A stretch of DNA of 64,000 nt from Plumapathes pennacea (Eukaryota; Cnidaria; Anthozoa; Antipatharia; Myriopathidae), in contig OZ038470.1 of NCBI GenBank assembly GCA_964036295.1, positions 1,389,501 to 1,453,500 of the forward strand, in the 5' to 3' direction. The notes below the pieces were generated by a model. That model searched no databases. It was not told the DNA's origin and was given only the letters and a program-made list of their open reading frames with translations. Each line of letters starts with the position of its first letter. Positions within the stretch are counted from its first letter, which is position 1. Below are positions 12,401-24,120 of this stretch, in pieces. The position numbers were made by a program, and so were the translations under genes.

Positions 12401-13626
12401 CAATAATGAGAAGGACTTAGCACCTGATCACTTGCACAGTAGGTAGTTGATCCAACTGTAGATTCTCTTTATGTAACGCATACTGTCTCTTCATGTTATA
12501 GAGAACTTAGCATATGATCACTTGCACAGTAGATAGCTGATTCAACTATGAATTCTCCTTGTCTTGCCCCGTACTGTCTCTTCATGAATGGTAACGAGAA
12601 TTTGTATTAAAAGAGGTTAAACTTCTTTGGTAGGAGCCCACTCCATTGCGCTGCCGCCAACAACAACATCGACATCGTGCAATATCTGCTGGAGCACGGC
12701 GCCAACATGTTTGTGACCACGGCATTGGAGAAGAAAACTCCATACCACTGCTGTGACCGAGGATTTCCTGGATACCTAAGCTGCTCCAAGTATTTGTTCG
12801 GTAAGAGTTTTTATATGGCACGGGTAGAACGCACGCTCTGATTGGTCAATTTACCTGTCCATAACTTACAGTACGTTGTGAATTATGCTACATAATAAAG
12901 ATATCTTGCTAGCCTCGTTTGCTTGGTCCGTACTGTAAGTTCTGGAACCGTTTTCTCACACTGTCTGATTGGTCTCTCTTTCGAAGTAAAACCAATCACA
13001 AACTACTTCGGCTTCTGGTTGTGTTGTCACTTTCTCTGTTTTACTGCAAATCTCTTCGTCGCGCGACTCTACTGTGATTTGAGTGTTTCTGCATGCTGTT
13101 TCATTTTTCAGACGTCCAACAGAATATCGGCCTGTTCAACAGCGGTCGAGTGTATGCTCTGTATTCGTACACCGCTTGTCATGATGATGAACTGAGTTTT
13201 GAGTGCCACGAGGAACTCGTTGTCAAAACACGTGGGGACGAGAACGAGAAGGACTGGTGGTGGGCCGAGAATGGTAGAGGGGAGACTGGGTACATACCGA
13301 GGAATCTGTTTGGGGTAAGTCATGGTTAAGTAAACTAAGAGAGTAGTCCCGGTATTTTCGAGGATATTTTAAAATTACGATTCATTTCTGCCCTTTGCGT
13401 CCGTCCTCACCTTACCGAGGTTCCTGCCAGTTTCTTTCGGGGTTTAAATTTTCACAAGAATCTCTCCCAACCGTGATGTTTTGCAGGCTTAGTCATCGTT
13501 CTATTAATGTCCCGGAAGAAAGCATTTTGGTCGAGGAAGATTCTGTAAAGAATAAGACAGTGTTTAAGATATTCAGTTGCCATTGTTTGTCCACAGATCT
13601 GCCCACGAGTTGCACCGGAAGTTTAA
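6427..13626 (+). CDS. TP53BP2: ASPP-family protein (apoptosis-stimulating protein of p53 / PP1 regulatory subunit 13)
   Basis: Eleven exons: 6427-6447, 7223-7370, 7769-7889, 8157-8209, 8324-8575, 9009-9199, 9528-11804, 12197-12330, 12634-12800, 13112-13314 and 13597-13626. All phases agree, giving 1198 aa (human ASPP1 and ASPP2 are about 1100). The N-terminus ([11 protein letters not shown]...LVEVWQGC...[14 protein letters not shown]) matches the ubiquitin-like/RA domain. Exons 5-6 are a Gln/Glu/Lys-rich coiled coil. The 2.3-kb exon 7 encodes a long Ser-rich disordered region. Ankyrin repeats follow ([31 protein letters not shown]), then an SH3 domain ([32 protein letters not shown]) and a short ICPRVAPEV tail. 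Family members join p53-family proteins and PP1 at cell junctions and in the nucleus. Where ASPP2 has the PP1-docking RVKF, this protein reads HVTL. It is a single ancestral-type gene; which vertebrate paralogue it is closest to cannot be decided here. Confidence 0.95.
9205..9370 (+). repeat. Dispersed AATACAAATTCTCC repeat, copy in ASPP intron 6
   Basis: Begins AATACAAATTCTCCCATCC, continues through GTAGTGAGAGTTGATGATTCAGTCA and ends near AAATTCTCCATACTGCATGATATATC...GAGAAAATTGACGTT. The same order of blocks is found at 37968-38125, and partial or inverted copies at about 19805-19945, 40697-40790, 44470-44590 and 45366-45520. It begins within 15 bases of the exon 6 donor. Short length, no coding capacity and both orientations suggest a SINE or MITE. 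Confidence 0.6.
12355..12600 (+). repeat. Three diverged tandem copies of a ~90-bp unit in an ASPP intron
   Basis: Each copy has GCTGATTCAACTGTGAATTCTC (with variants), then a CATACTGTCTCTTCATG-type segment, then AACTTAGCATATGATCACTTGCACAGTAG. Three successive copies fill most of the intron between exons 8 and 9. The repeated GAATTCTC and CATACTGTCTC words resemble pieces of the dispersed AATTCTCC family. Confidence 0.65.
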
Positions 13627-13887
13627 ATGGCCACAGACAAAATGTGTTCACGAGGAGAACAATGAGCGGTCAAGTTGCTCTAACTGAACTCTATTATTAT
13701 CAAACTGTAGGTGCACGTAGCGTGTTCTCTGCGATGGTGTTACCGTCTTGTGTACGTAAATCGTTTTGAGTCCTGAGAACACCAATCATAACTGATCTAG
13801 ATTTCATATCAACACAATTAAAAGGCGTTACCATTCAAACGAACGCTCTCGATCAGCACATTCTCATTGTTTTTCATAAAAAGGAGT

Positions 13888-13893
13888 AATAAA
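13888..13893 (+). terminator. AATAAA polyadenylation signal of the ASPP gene
   Basis: The first canonical hexamer after the ASPP stop codon, 262 bp downstream. The convergent CRNKL1 gene ends about 570 bp further on. Confidence 0.45.
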
Positions 13894-14325
13894 TTAAATT
13901 TAAAAATACAAAACTTACAACAACAGGACTCAAAGCGTTAACAGGAAATATTATATATATGTTAGAAAAACTATTTATTGTTTGAATTATTTATAAATTA
14001 TCCTAACGAAAAAGAGCTCACCATTAAAACTAGTGTCAGTGTCTTACTGTCTCTTCGTCACGATCCGAGTCACCCAGTCTCGAGCTGAGTAAAAGTGAAG
14101 AAGATTAAAGTTGCTTGCATTCCGTAGCCCGCAAACCTCAAGAAGTCACACGTCACGTCCGCCGTATTTCTGTTATGTTTTCAATACCAGGAAGCATTCT
14201 TAGGTAAGTCAAATGCCGCAGCAATAAGCTCATGATATCTCAGACTTTGCTACCTTCAGCAAGCGGGACATGTAAAGTTGGATCATGTTCCTACTGAAGA
14301 GACATCAACGCACTCTCAAGTTGGT

Positions 14326-14331
14326 TTTATT
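14326..14331 (-). terminator. AATAAA polyadenylation signal of CRNKL1
   Basis: TTTATT on the plus strand, 135 bp past the CRNKL1 stop codon in the direction of transcription. A further minus-strand hexamer lies near 13971, which would bring the CRNKL1 and ASPP 3' ends close together. Confidence 0.4.
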
Positions 14332-14465
14332 TCAAATTGAACCTCGATATGTTATGTACAGGTATGTTTTGTACTGTGAGCCTTGTTGTGTGTCGGACGA
14401 ACTTCGTATTTCTCGGCGTTACTGCGGTTCTTCACATGCAAGTTGCTATCGAATTCTATCAGCTT

Positions 14466-17400
14466 TTAGCTCTGTTGCTGCTGTTTCCACATCCTCGCCA
14501 TCTGTAGCAGTTTGAAATTGGGCATGTTCACCTCGTCATCTGGGAATATGTAGTCGTAATACTCCTCCCAACCAGCGTCAGACTGAAAATAGAAAGAGCA
14601 GGATACATCTCAACCACAATCCTTTGCGGGCCCGCCTTTGGCATGAGCTTGAATAATGTTGAACGTGCGCAGTGTCTCGAAGTTTCGCAGGTTTGTCTGC
14701 ACGGATAACACGGATTTATTGTGAAATTAGGCGGTTTCTACTTCTCAAAGTCTTAACACTCACCCCGTCATCCGCTTGGACTTTTCTCCGTTTCTTCACT
14801 CGTCGAGGAAGCTTCTTCTTCAACTTCTCTTGGCTATTTTCGTCTCCGTGTGAGTCCTGAAGGAAACACCGAACGCTCTGGTTAGCGACGGCATCTTGTA
14901 AGTCCCAAATCACATTCTACTTGTCTCAGCCGTTTACACAGGAAATGTATGAGTGGCACGAATGTTGGTGGAATTGCACTTCTTACCTCAAACTCTTTCC
15001 ATGAGTCGAGAAGCATCACTCGCTCTTCTTTGTCTTCACAAGTCTTCAGAGCTTTATCAGCGCGCTCGTACACAGTCCTGTAACGTAAAAACACACAGAC
15101 TTTTAATCTCTGATTCTTCCCTTCTCCGCCTCCTCGTCGCCCTGTCTCCCTTCATTCCTCCCCTCCTCTCTGTGTCTATCCCTGTCTGTAGGTCTCTTTC
15201 GTCTCATTTTCTGTTTCTCTACGTCATGTATCAGTTTGCGTTAGCTTTCTTGCTCTTCTACGCTCTCCCATGCAAGCTTTCTCCCAGCTCAGTGACTTCG
15301 TCCACGGAGTTGCTAATACAGTTACGTGTTGTATCGTCCGCATACATACACACTGTACCAGAGGTGATCGCCACCGGCAAATCGCTGGTATACAGTGTAA
15401 AAAGAGTCGGGCCAAGGACGGCCCCTGAGGTATACCGCTGGTTATTGCATCTCCCATTCACAGACTCGCACATACTATACACGTACACAGAGTGAGTGAG
15501 TATTGCAGATGGAGACATCTTAAACCTCGTACCTGGCCTGTTGGTGACAATCCTCTGTGCCAGTGGTCGCTTCAAACTGCGCAAAACTCATCCACACCTG
15601 CAAGATATTGATGCACTGATTGAAACCAAACCACGAGCCATCATCTGAAGGCGAGGTATGTCATCTTTTAAATATATTGTGATGTGAACCTGTGTGATCT
15701 TGTGTGTTAACCAAAACTAAAAAAAAAAAGAAAAAAAAAAAAAAAAAAAAAAACACTTTACCTTAACGTGCTGAGTCCTTTCCAAAAGCCTTTCATATAA
15801 ATCTCGGGTTCTGTCGAAGTCCATGTTGTTGATCTCGAAGTCGATGTAAGCTTTCCACAACACCTTAAAGCAGAAGACACAGCGGACATCAGACCGGCGT
15901 GCCTTGCCAAACATCGCGCAAAGAGCTCATTCACGATACCGCAAATGGGGAGAACTAAATTTAGCTTTGAAGCCCTTTTCCTGGATAACGACGCCTTTGG
16001 TCACTTTTTTAAGAATCCACTTTACTACCCTGTTTCGCTACTTAGGCATTTTTAATGAGTGGCGAGTCGAGTATTTTGCATGGGCTTGTAGCTTGGTACG
16101 TGTACTTACTTCGGGCATATCGAGGAGAGGCTGGCTGACGGCGAGTTCAAACAAGGCTCGTGCTCGCTCCACATCGCCCAACACGGTCTCAAGCTCTGTA
16201 TACTAGAAATACAAAACCATGCACCGGTTAGCTGGCGAATACACGAATCGAACCGGTCGCACTAGTGATTAACGGAAATAATGTCGACATTAATTTTACA
16301 ACTTTACAATTTTTCGTTTATTTATTTATTTATTTATTTATTCATTCATTTACCTTTACCCACGTAGTACAGTTTGCAGGGTTGAACTCGAGGAACTTTT
16401 CATAAAGCTTCCGACACCGGTCGAACTCTCGCAACTGCAAATTAAGCAAATTAAGCATTTAACAATCGTTTCTTCCCGTATTTACACTTCAGTTTTGGGA
16501 AACATTGGACCAACCTGGAGCTCCAGACCGATGTATTCTCGGAAGAGTTTATCCTTTGGACATTTGCCGATGGCTGTTCCCTATGGGTCGAGAAAAGAGT
16601 TACTTAGGAGAGAAAATAACGGCAGGTCGTTAAAGTTTGGTCTCCCTTTGTTGTGGCCTTTTTAAAACCGATAATGTAAGTCTGAAAACTGTCTCTACGT
16701 ACCAGGGCTTGTCTTGCCGCTTTTAAGTCCTTCTGGCGAATTTCGAACTGAGCATAGAGCAACCAAACCTTCGCGAATGTGAACTGTGAAACAAGGACAA
16801 AATCACGTCATTCGACACACTGCACTATAAAGACTCGTTCTGATTCATGAATCAACTCGTTACCTTTTTGTGAGGTATAACCTCCAGACAAGCTTTATAT
16901 ACATCTCTCGTCCGTTCTGTGTCCTGAAGACAGAAATCAGATATCTTTAAGTTTGGATTTTCGTTTCATTGTCTCTTTATTTTCAAAATAAATCAAATAT
17001 GGCGCTCAAACCTTCGTCACAAGTTCTTCATACAAAGCGTAGTTGATCCAAAGGTAGATATACCGACGCCACATGCGTTTTTCCTGAAACAACAAGGACA
17101 ATTTCAATTGGTAAGTTTTTTATGACTGTAACGTAAGGTAATAAAGCAACAGCATGAAAAAGAACAAGAAGAAGGAGAGAAGAAGAAGATGAAAAAGAAG
17201 AAAACGATGACGATGATGAAGGAAGACGAAGATGAGGAAGAGAACAGTGAGATGAAGGATAAGGGAAAAAAGGGGGGAAACAACTTGAACAAACAAAGAC
17301 TTGATTAAGAGAGGCGTACTACAATGGATACCTGAGCTGGAGGGATATTAGCTATGGCTCTTTCGTACACATCACGAGCGCTTTCTGAATCTGCCTCGCT

Positions 17401-20400
17401 TTCCATCAACCTGAGATAGTCAAACCAAGCATCGTAATTCTTTGGGTTGGCTTTCACTTCCTAAAGGAAGACGAACAAATGTTAGACCATTAACTGTACA
17501 GATATTCGCTTGGAAGTTTTGCTAGCATGGAAACCATGCACTAAAGGAGAAAGGACGACCAAGAAAAGACAAAAGCAAGGACCAGTAAGTAAGTGGGTTT
17601 ACCTCTTCGTACTGAAACTTTCTCTTGCTCACGATCACATCCTCAATCCCTCCCTTATCTCCGTATCTCTTTTCGTGACGAGTGAACGATTTGTACACCT
17701 CCTGAAACGCAATCATTCTCACCGTGAATACGCATAAAGCGAAAGTTAAAGGCTTTTATACGTGGCTTTCCTTTCTCATAAACCGTTTGGTTTTTATTCA
17801 TCTGAAATGTTAACTCGTTAACATAAGTTACGTAACTCATCCACTCTGAACCCTTGTTTTTCTTGGCCATTTAACTTATCGTGGAACGTGGTGCCTCCTT
17901 CCCTCCTCTATAGATACTCATGTAAAAGTTTGACCTCGCAAAGTGTTCTTTCTTTTCTTACCTGACAGTCTTCCTTGGGTAGATGGTCAAGGGCGTACTT
18001 GTAGATAACTCGTACCCTGTCGTGCTACGCAAACGCAACGAAAGTCAACACAATTATTCTCAGTTTTCTGACCAGTAGGTCATGCATGCCATTTCATCTG
18101 TACTAGGCCTACTTTTCTGAAACTTCGATGCACGACTAATGTTGACATACAATGGAAAGCTACTACTTGGGAGAACTTTTTTTAGACTGCGTGGAGAAAG
18201 ACGTGTGAATGAATCGACTTAGGGTCGATGTGTGAAATCTGGACCGACCGTTTTAGAAGTTTTGAGCTGACGTTTCAAGCATTAGACCTTCGTCGGAGCA
18301 AGTAAGTCATTTATTTTGCAAGTACCGTAAGTACGTAGCAAGTAACTTTGAATTTTTCTTATGCTAGGGTTCATTTATCTGTTTGATGTAAATTAACTTG
18401 ATGGTACTCTCAGTGGCATGATGTTCATTTTATGGAGGTCATGCACAGAGTGTACAGCCAGTATACTTGTAATGACAATTTGTCTGATGCCCTGATTGCA
18501 GCTACATTAAATTTACCTCTTTGCAATTCTCTTCGAACTTCCCAAATGCAAGAAACAACTGCTCGTCTAAATGTTCTTCTCCATAGAATTCGACAGCCCT
18601 CTCAAACACTTGCCGGGCATTCACTGAAAGAACAACACCATACCTCGACTCAAAACTCTTTCTTGTTTTGTGCTACCATTTATTGATTGATGTACCAGAG
18701 AGGAAGAAACCTTACCAATGTTTCCTTGCCTTTCTTCAAACTTCGCATACTTGATCCAGTTTTTCACCTCTGGATGGACCAAGACAAACCGCTGGTAGAT
18801 GTCCCGTGCCCTGTCGAGTTCTTTGTATCTGAGCTCCACGTTAATGTATGAGTGCCAAGCTTGTTCCTCTGGTTCCCACTCCATCCAGCGCTCAAAAATT
18901 TGCCGAGTTCCAGCAACATTGCCTAACATCTCCTCCATATAAGTGTACTTGTACCTGAAGTGGATTGATAAACATCACTGTCATCAATGACGGCACTAGA
19001 ACTCACATTAAATTTTTGTACTGTGAGCTTGGGAGTGAAAGGTCCAGACAAGGTGTGAATAAGTGGACCTTACCAAAACTGGTTCACTCTTGGGAGCAGA
19101 GTAACAGCTCGATCCCAGATGTTGCGAGCATGGTTTATCTGCCGATGCCTGGTAAAAGAGAAAACATTATTAACATTAGATTCCCTGAGGTCTGTAATTA
19201 ATCACCTTCAGTTTTGGTCATGATATTGAACAGTTTATAACATAATGAACATGCAGCAAGAAAATGAGATGTTTATAGCTTTTGCTAGTCATAAAAAAGT
19301 TTTAATCAGCAGTTACACAGAGTACTTACTTCATCTCCATTTCAGCATATTTCAACCACAAAGTGACGTTCCTGTGATCAACATCCAGTGCCCTTTCAAA
19401 TACCGACCGAGCTCTATCAATCTCCATTTGGCTGTCTTCCCATTCTGCATATTTGAGCCAGTTACTGATCACAGATCGGTTCTTGCGGATGTTGTCCTCA
19501 AATGCCTGGTAAGATTAGGGATGTTATTCAATGACCTCTGCTCTGGTAATAATGCCCACGCCACATCTAGTTGGTGCCATTCATGTAGCTGACTCACCTT
19601 TCTCTTGCGGCGTTTGTACTCCAGGAGTTCCTCTGGATCAGAGATCTTTTGCTTGGGAGGCTGGAAAGAAAATAAAAAATGAATGTGAAAAGTTGCAAGG
19701 ATAACTGTGGTCCCGGAGAACATTGCAGGCTCGAATGGGACTTGAACCCACAATCTCTGCAACACAAAAGCATGGCTCTTCCAATGACTTTACCCTTTAA
19801 TCAACTTCAATATCACATACAGTCTGTAGTAAGGAGAATTTGGCTAGCTTGCTTGGATGAAAGCTGATCAAACCATCAATTCTCACAACATCACCCAAAT
19901 ATTTTCTTCTTACAGTAAGTGGTTAGGAGAATTTGTATTCTAAGGTATGACAGGAGCAGATAAAGCGTGAGTTTGGTTTATGCCCATCACGATGCACAGA
20001 ACCATCAACCAAAAAGAGAGACTTACTGGTGGCACTAATTCCAGCTGCCTTTCCTTGGCCTCCCTCAAAAGTTGTTCAGCTGTGATCTGAACAGGGGCCG
20101 GGGCCTTGTTCTTCACCTGAGAAAAGAGCAGAGTTTACTGAGCTGCAATTGTGTATACTCAGTTTAATCAAGCGAACCAACCCACGTGTGCATTATCCAC
20201 TAACACACATGACACATATTGACACAGGAAGCCATGGAATATTAAAACATTCTTGATCACAACCATGTCGGTTTGATCATGAAAACACGCATGCGCGTGT
20301 GTGTGTGCACAGGGGAGACGGATCGTAATAAGGACAAGTGGAGATTGGAATTTTCGGGTCGTAGCAGTGAAATCAGTTGACCTTGAATCGATAATCCTTT

Positions 20401-20662
20401 GCTCTCTCCAACTGGATGAAGAGATTACACATCAAAACATCGCCCATTTCCGATTGCCTAACCTGATCACTAACCTCGTGATGAACTTTTTATAGCTTGA
20501 CTGAACTGAAACGTTTTTGCCACATACAAGAAGGAACTTGATAAAAACGGCGAGACATCTTTCAGCATTCAAACCGAACCATCAAATCCGAATAAGTCAA
20601 TCTTCGCTTACCTTAGCCACTTTCGGGACCCTCCTGTTGCCTCCTTGATCCGACGATGCCAT
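14466..20662 (-). CDS. CRNKL1: Crooked neck-like 1, spliceosomal HAT-repeat protein
   Basis: Twenty-one exons on the minus strand: 20662-20612, 20116-20027, 19660-19598, 19505-19330, 19148-19074, 18954-18716, 18623-18517, 18024-17962, 17701-17603, 17460-17332, 17083-17012, 16923-16864, 16783-16703, 16580-16515, 16434-16354, 16202-16110, 15863-15762, 15597-15533, 15077-14987, 14856-14764 and 14582-14466. All phases agree, giving 670 aa (human short form about 687). The start [20 protein letters not shown] and the end ([29 protein letters not shown]) match the family closely. In between lies an unbroken array of HAT repeats (for example [20 protein letters not shown] and [20 protein letters not shown]). 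The protein is a nuclear scaffold of the Prp19-associated spliceosome. Most exons are 60-130 bp, roughly one HAT repeat each. Introns carry a LINE fragment and a tRNA-like SINE head. It shares its promoter region with MOCS1. Confidence 0.97.
15262..15460 (-). mobile_element. Decayed non-LTR retrotransposon (LINE) reverse-transcriptase fragment
   Basis: Antisense to the window, inside the CRNKL1 intron 15078-15532. The translation shows TSGIPQG in one frame, then [15 protein letters not shown] and MYADDTT in another. These are the consecutive reverse-transcriptase blocks GxPQG, LGPxLF and YADD. The frame change between PQG and VLGP is a one-base loss, so the copy is dead. It is about 200 bp; the remainder of the element is not visible. 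Confidence 0.75.
15721..15753. repeat. A-rich homopolymer tract next to CRNKL1 exon 17
   Basis: About 33 bases that are nearly all A on the plus strand, starting nine bases beyond the CRNKL1 exon 17 donor on the minus strand, so the nascent CRNKL1 intron opens with a long U run. It may be a retroposon tail or slippage product. Confidence 0.7.
19690..19805 (-). repeat. tRNA-like SINE head in a CRNKL1 intron
   Basis: On the minus strand, CATTGGAAGAGCC is followed about 30 bases later by GGGTTCAAGTCCC (plus-strand complement at 19737-19749). The second word is a near-perfect Pol III B-box, and the first resembles the D-arm/A-box end of a tRNA. The region cannot fold into a clean acceptor stem, so a tRNA-derived SINE is more likely than a tRNA gene. 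Confidence 0.45.
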
Positions 20663-20829
20663 ACTTGCGAATCTAAAGGATCAATCTGTTTCTTGTTAAC
20701 CCTCGGGCTGCTAATAGCCGTAAAACACTAAAACGTAAATTCAACACGCGTTGCGCCATCCGCCATCTTGGAAATTGTATGCCTCTAGCACCCAGTCTCC
20801 AGCCGTGTCCCTTGCGGTTCCATTCTAAA
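20663..20829. promoter_or_regulatory. Bidirectional promoter between CRNKL1 and MOCS1
   Basis: The CRNKL1 start codon (minus, 20662) and the most likely MOCS1 start codon (plus, 20830) are 167 bp apart; an in-frame upstream MOCS1 ATG at 20779 would leave 116 bp. The sequence CGCCATCTTGG at 20761-20771 is the reverse complement of CCAAGATGGCG, a YY1-type site common in TATA-less housekeeping promoters. No TATA box is evident. Confidence 0.6.
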
Positions 20830-23800
20830 ATGGCGAGGTTGCTGTTTGCTTCTACAAATTCGTCTCGTTGTGGCTTTTTTAGCGTCACCAGCCAGGTCGA
20901 TTTACTAAGAACAGCATGTGTTTGCAGCCGCAACCACCACACAAGCTCTAGACTACGTCAAGAGCTCGCTAAGGTAAGTAATTCCGCGCAACGTGGAGCA
21001 TATTCGTGCGAATGCGAGGTCAATATTGCTTGGTCATGTTTACACTTGATCCCGCTTCCTTTTGTCAATTGCTGAGTTCGTTAGTTAATGTAATGTTTAT
21101 ATCAAGGCCACGAGTCGGTCCAACACATACAATAATTTTATACTATGCATACTATGCAGTGGCAGTGCATGTGCAACGTGAACATTTGTATCTTGTACTG
21201 TTCTATCCTTCTTTACAGAGCTCGCGGTCCAGCCCGAAGCGCGCTTATGAGTTCAAGCCCTTCTCTGAGTTCCTGACGGATTCGTTTGGAAGGAAGCATT
21301 CATATTTACGTATTTCTCTCACCGAGCGATGCAATTTGAGATGTAAGTTATAACTCGTGACGTAAATGCTCAGTTGCTGTACAGTGTATTGATACCCCCC
21401 GCGGCAAGAAGTTGCCCTCGCCCCCTCCCCTGCCCCAGTCCTTTGCACCTTTTCTTCACGCCTTTCTCTAGTGTCTGAGAGCCTGGGGCAGGATATTGTT
21501 AACTCTAATCATCTGTGATTGGTCCATATGGTCTTGACCTGTTGAGCCAGATATTTTCCCTATCAAACCTAGTGTTCAATGTGGTATTTTCAGGTCAATA
21601 TTGCATGCCGGAAGAGGGTGTTACTCTCACACCAAATACAGATGTTCTTAGTTCAGAGGAAATTGTGACTCTGGCCAGACTTTTTGTCAGCGAAGGTGTC
21701 AATAAAATCAGGCTGACAGGAGGAGAGCCATTAGTGCGTAAAGACATTGTAGAATTATGTGGTAAGTATACGTACAATAGATGTATAGGTCGGACCTGGT
21801 GTGACAAGGCTGTCAATTATCAAGTTCATGTGTCCCAACTCCCTCACCCCTCTCTTCCATCTTAGAGATGTTGACTCTAGAAATATTGATGGTCAGTGAT
21901 GGTAATGGTTGTGGTAGTGATAGTGATAGGGATAGTGATGATCATGGTAAATTTGATGGTGACAGGTAATGATGGTGGTGATCAAGTGGATATGAGGATG
22001 GTGAGAATATGGTGATAATGATTGTGATGATGTTTATTTTTATTCAGGTGAACTTGGAAAAATTGATGGTTTAGAAACACTAGCAATGACAACAAATGGC
22101 ATCACACTTGGCAGAAAACTTCCTGCACTAAAGAAGGCAGGCTTGAACTTGCTGAACATAAGCCTAGACACACTGGTACCACAGAAGTTTGAATTCATAA
22201 CAAGAAGAAAAGGTATTAAAAAACTAAGTATTTTTATAAAGTAATTAGCTGGATTATGTACATTTATTCAAAGGCTTGAAGTGTTATAGTATTTCATCAG
22301 TGGTATGTTGATTTATTCATTATTATTCTCAGGATGGCAAAAGGTGATGGAATCCATAGATAAGGCTTTGGAATTGGACTACAATCCTGTCAAGGCAAGC
22401 TCAGATAAATCTTGATATTATTTAACACATCTTTGAGAATACTCCATGTTGGTTTGACCTATACAAATCCATGGGAAGCAGTATCTTTTTAAATGTGGTG
22501 AATCTTTCCCCAGGTGAACTGTGTGGTGATGAAGGGACTCAATGATGAAGAAATCTGTGACTTTGTGGCTTTATCACAACATAAGGTTTGTATGAGTATT
22601 AGCACCACCAATAGTGTTTTACTGTGGTTTTCATTGATGACATTTTTTAACCAATGCAGTCTTTGTACTGTGTGTACTGTAGATTTTTCAGGAGTTCAGT
22701 CTTGTTTCATTTCTTGTTCCCCATCTTACAGGCCCTTGATGTTCGATTCATTGAGTACATGCCCTTTGATGGTAAGTGGAAAAACTTGTGCCTTATGTGA
22801 GGAGAAAAAACCAAAAGGTTGTTGAACTTTTGTTTCTGTATCTTTATAATGTCTTGTCTCTCAATTTAGGCAACAAGTGGAATTACAGTAAGTTTGTGTC
22901 CTACAAAGACATGCTGGATAACATTCGGCAGAGATGGCCAGATCTGCAAAGGCTCTCTGATGCTCCAAACGATACATCCAAGGTATGAACATGATTTTCT
23001 TCATCCTGGGAGATCCTGGGGCAGATCAGGGAGAAAAGGGAGGGAGGGAAAAGAGCTCCCCCTCCCCCTCCGTCAACATTTTGTCTCCCACCCCACGATC
23101 TGCCTCTGGGTCTCTGAGAATGGATTTTCGAAAATCTTAGCGGGTTTCTGAAAGTTCCAAAATATGATTTGGATTTGTTTGTGTTGTAAATTGGTCTTTC
23201 ATTTGTTTTGTCATGGTACTGTACATTTGTGTTACTGTACAGCTGCATTGGTTGTCTTTTTGGCTCACTGTCTCCACCTCCATCTGTCTCACTAGGCGTA
23301 TAAAGTGCCTGGTTTTGCAGGACAAGTTGGCTTCGTCACATCGATGAGTGACCACTTCTGTGGCAGCTGTAACAGACTCAGGCTCACAGCAGACGGCAAT
23401 CTCAAGGTGCGGCTTACAGACGCCACACCGCTTTATGTGAATGTTATAGTATTGTTAAACTTGTGTTCATGTTCTTGTAGGTCTGTCTGTTTGGTAACGC
23501 TGAAGTGTCTTTGCGCGATGCTTTGAGATCCAAGATGAGTGAACCAGAACTGTTAGAGATAGTAGGAGCAGCAGTGGGCAGAAAGAAAAAGCAGCACGCA
23601 GGTACAGTGCCAGCATAAACGTTTCCTCTCTTGTGTGGAGGTACACAAAACTATTGGTACAATGCGCACGTAAGGCTTGGTAAAATTAGGACACATGTGG
23701 CGGCAACATTGCTAGCGCGCATGTTTCCCAAACGTTACCGCGTTTCACCACGCACGAAACATTTGTTGCGGACACAAAGTTTGTATCCTGGACACAAATA

Positions 23801-24120
23801 AATGTTCTTTGTGTCTGCGCGGAGCGCAACAATGTTGCCGCACGTTTTGCCACCCTGGAAACATCGACGGGACACAATGTTGCCGCCACATTGTGTCCTC
23901 ATTTTGCCATTTTCTTAGTTACAGTACGATATTGCAATGTACGTACAGTGTAAACTTTTGCGTTTCTGAAAGACGCGTCTTGAATTTCCCGTACGAAGTG
24001 TTACATTGTTTCGGACGCCAATTGGCTCAACTTTCTTTTAACCAGCAGTGTGCTTTCTCAACAGGGATGTTCAATATCGCCAAACAGAAAAACCGTCCCA
24101 TGATCCTCATTGGTGGGTGA
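20830..24120 (+). CDS. MOCS1: MOCS1A: GTP 3',8-cyclase (MoaA-type radical SAM enzyme)
   Basis: Eleven exons: 20830-20973, 21219-21342, 21594-21761, 22048-22212, 22333-22394, 22514-22585, 22732-22771, 22870-22982, 23296-23406, 23481-23601 and 24065-24120. The product is 391 aa (human MOCS1A about 385); an in-frame ATG at 20779 would add 17 residues. The enzyme starts molybdenum-cofactor synthesis by rearranging GTP with S-adenosylmethionine. The radical-SAM cluster motif CNLRCQYC is at residues 86-93, followed by [14 protein letters not shown]. The second cluster uses C318, C321 and C335 ([10 protein letters not shown]...VCLFG). The chain ends [12 protein letters not shown], with the C-terminal Gly-Gly that MoaA needs for activity. 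The Arg/Ser-rich, acid-poor first 45 residues fit a mitochondrial presequence. Intron 5 starts with GC, not GT (AAG|GCAAGC at 22395). Confidence 0.95.
21886..22040 (+). repeat. Degenerate GAT/GGT trinucleotide-rich tract in a MOCS1 intron
   Basis: The stretch is dominated by GATGGT, GATAGT and GATGATG words with many interruptions, as expected of an old microsatellite. It ends close to the acceptor of MOCS1 exon 4 at 22048. Confidence 0.6.
23679..23908. mobile_element. MITE-like element with ~33-bp terminal inverted repeats in MOCS1 intron 10
   Basis: The left end reads GGTAAAATTAGGACACATG then TGGCGGCAACATTG. The reverse complement of the right end reads GGCAAAATGAGGACACAATG then TGGCGGCAACATTG, differing at only a few positions. 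The interior contains further inverted words (ACACAAAG and CTTTGTGT). The size is about 230 bp with no coding capacity. No clear target-site duplication was found. Confidence 0.7.

Noticed and set aside
13485..13597. Acceptor TTTTGCAG at about 13486 as the last ASPP exon
   Set aside because: It gives an immediate stop after one codon. The acceptor at 13596 yields ICPRVAPEV, matching the family's YPR-type tail.
19690..19805. tRNA gene
   Set aside because: A good B-box is present, but acceptor and anticodon stems do not form; a SINE head fits better.
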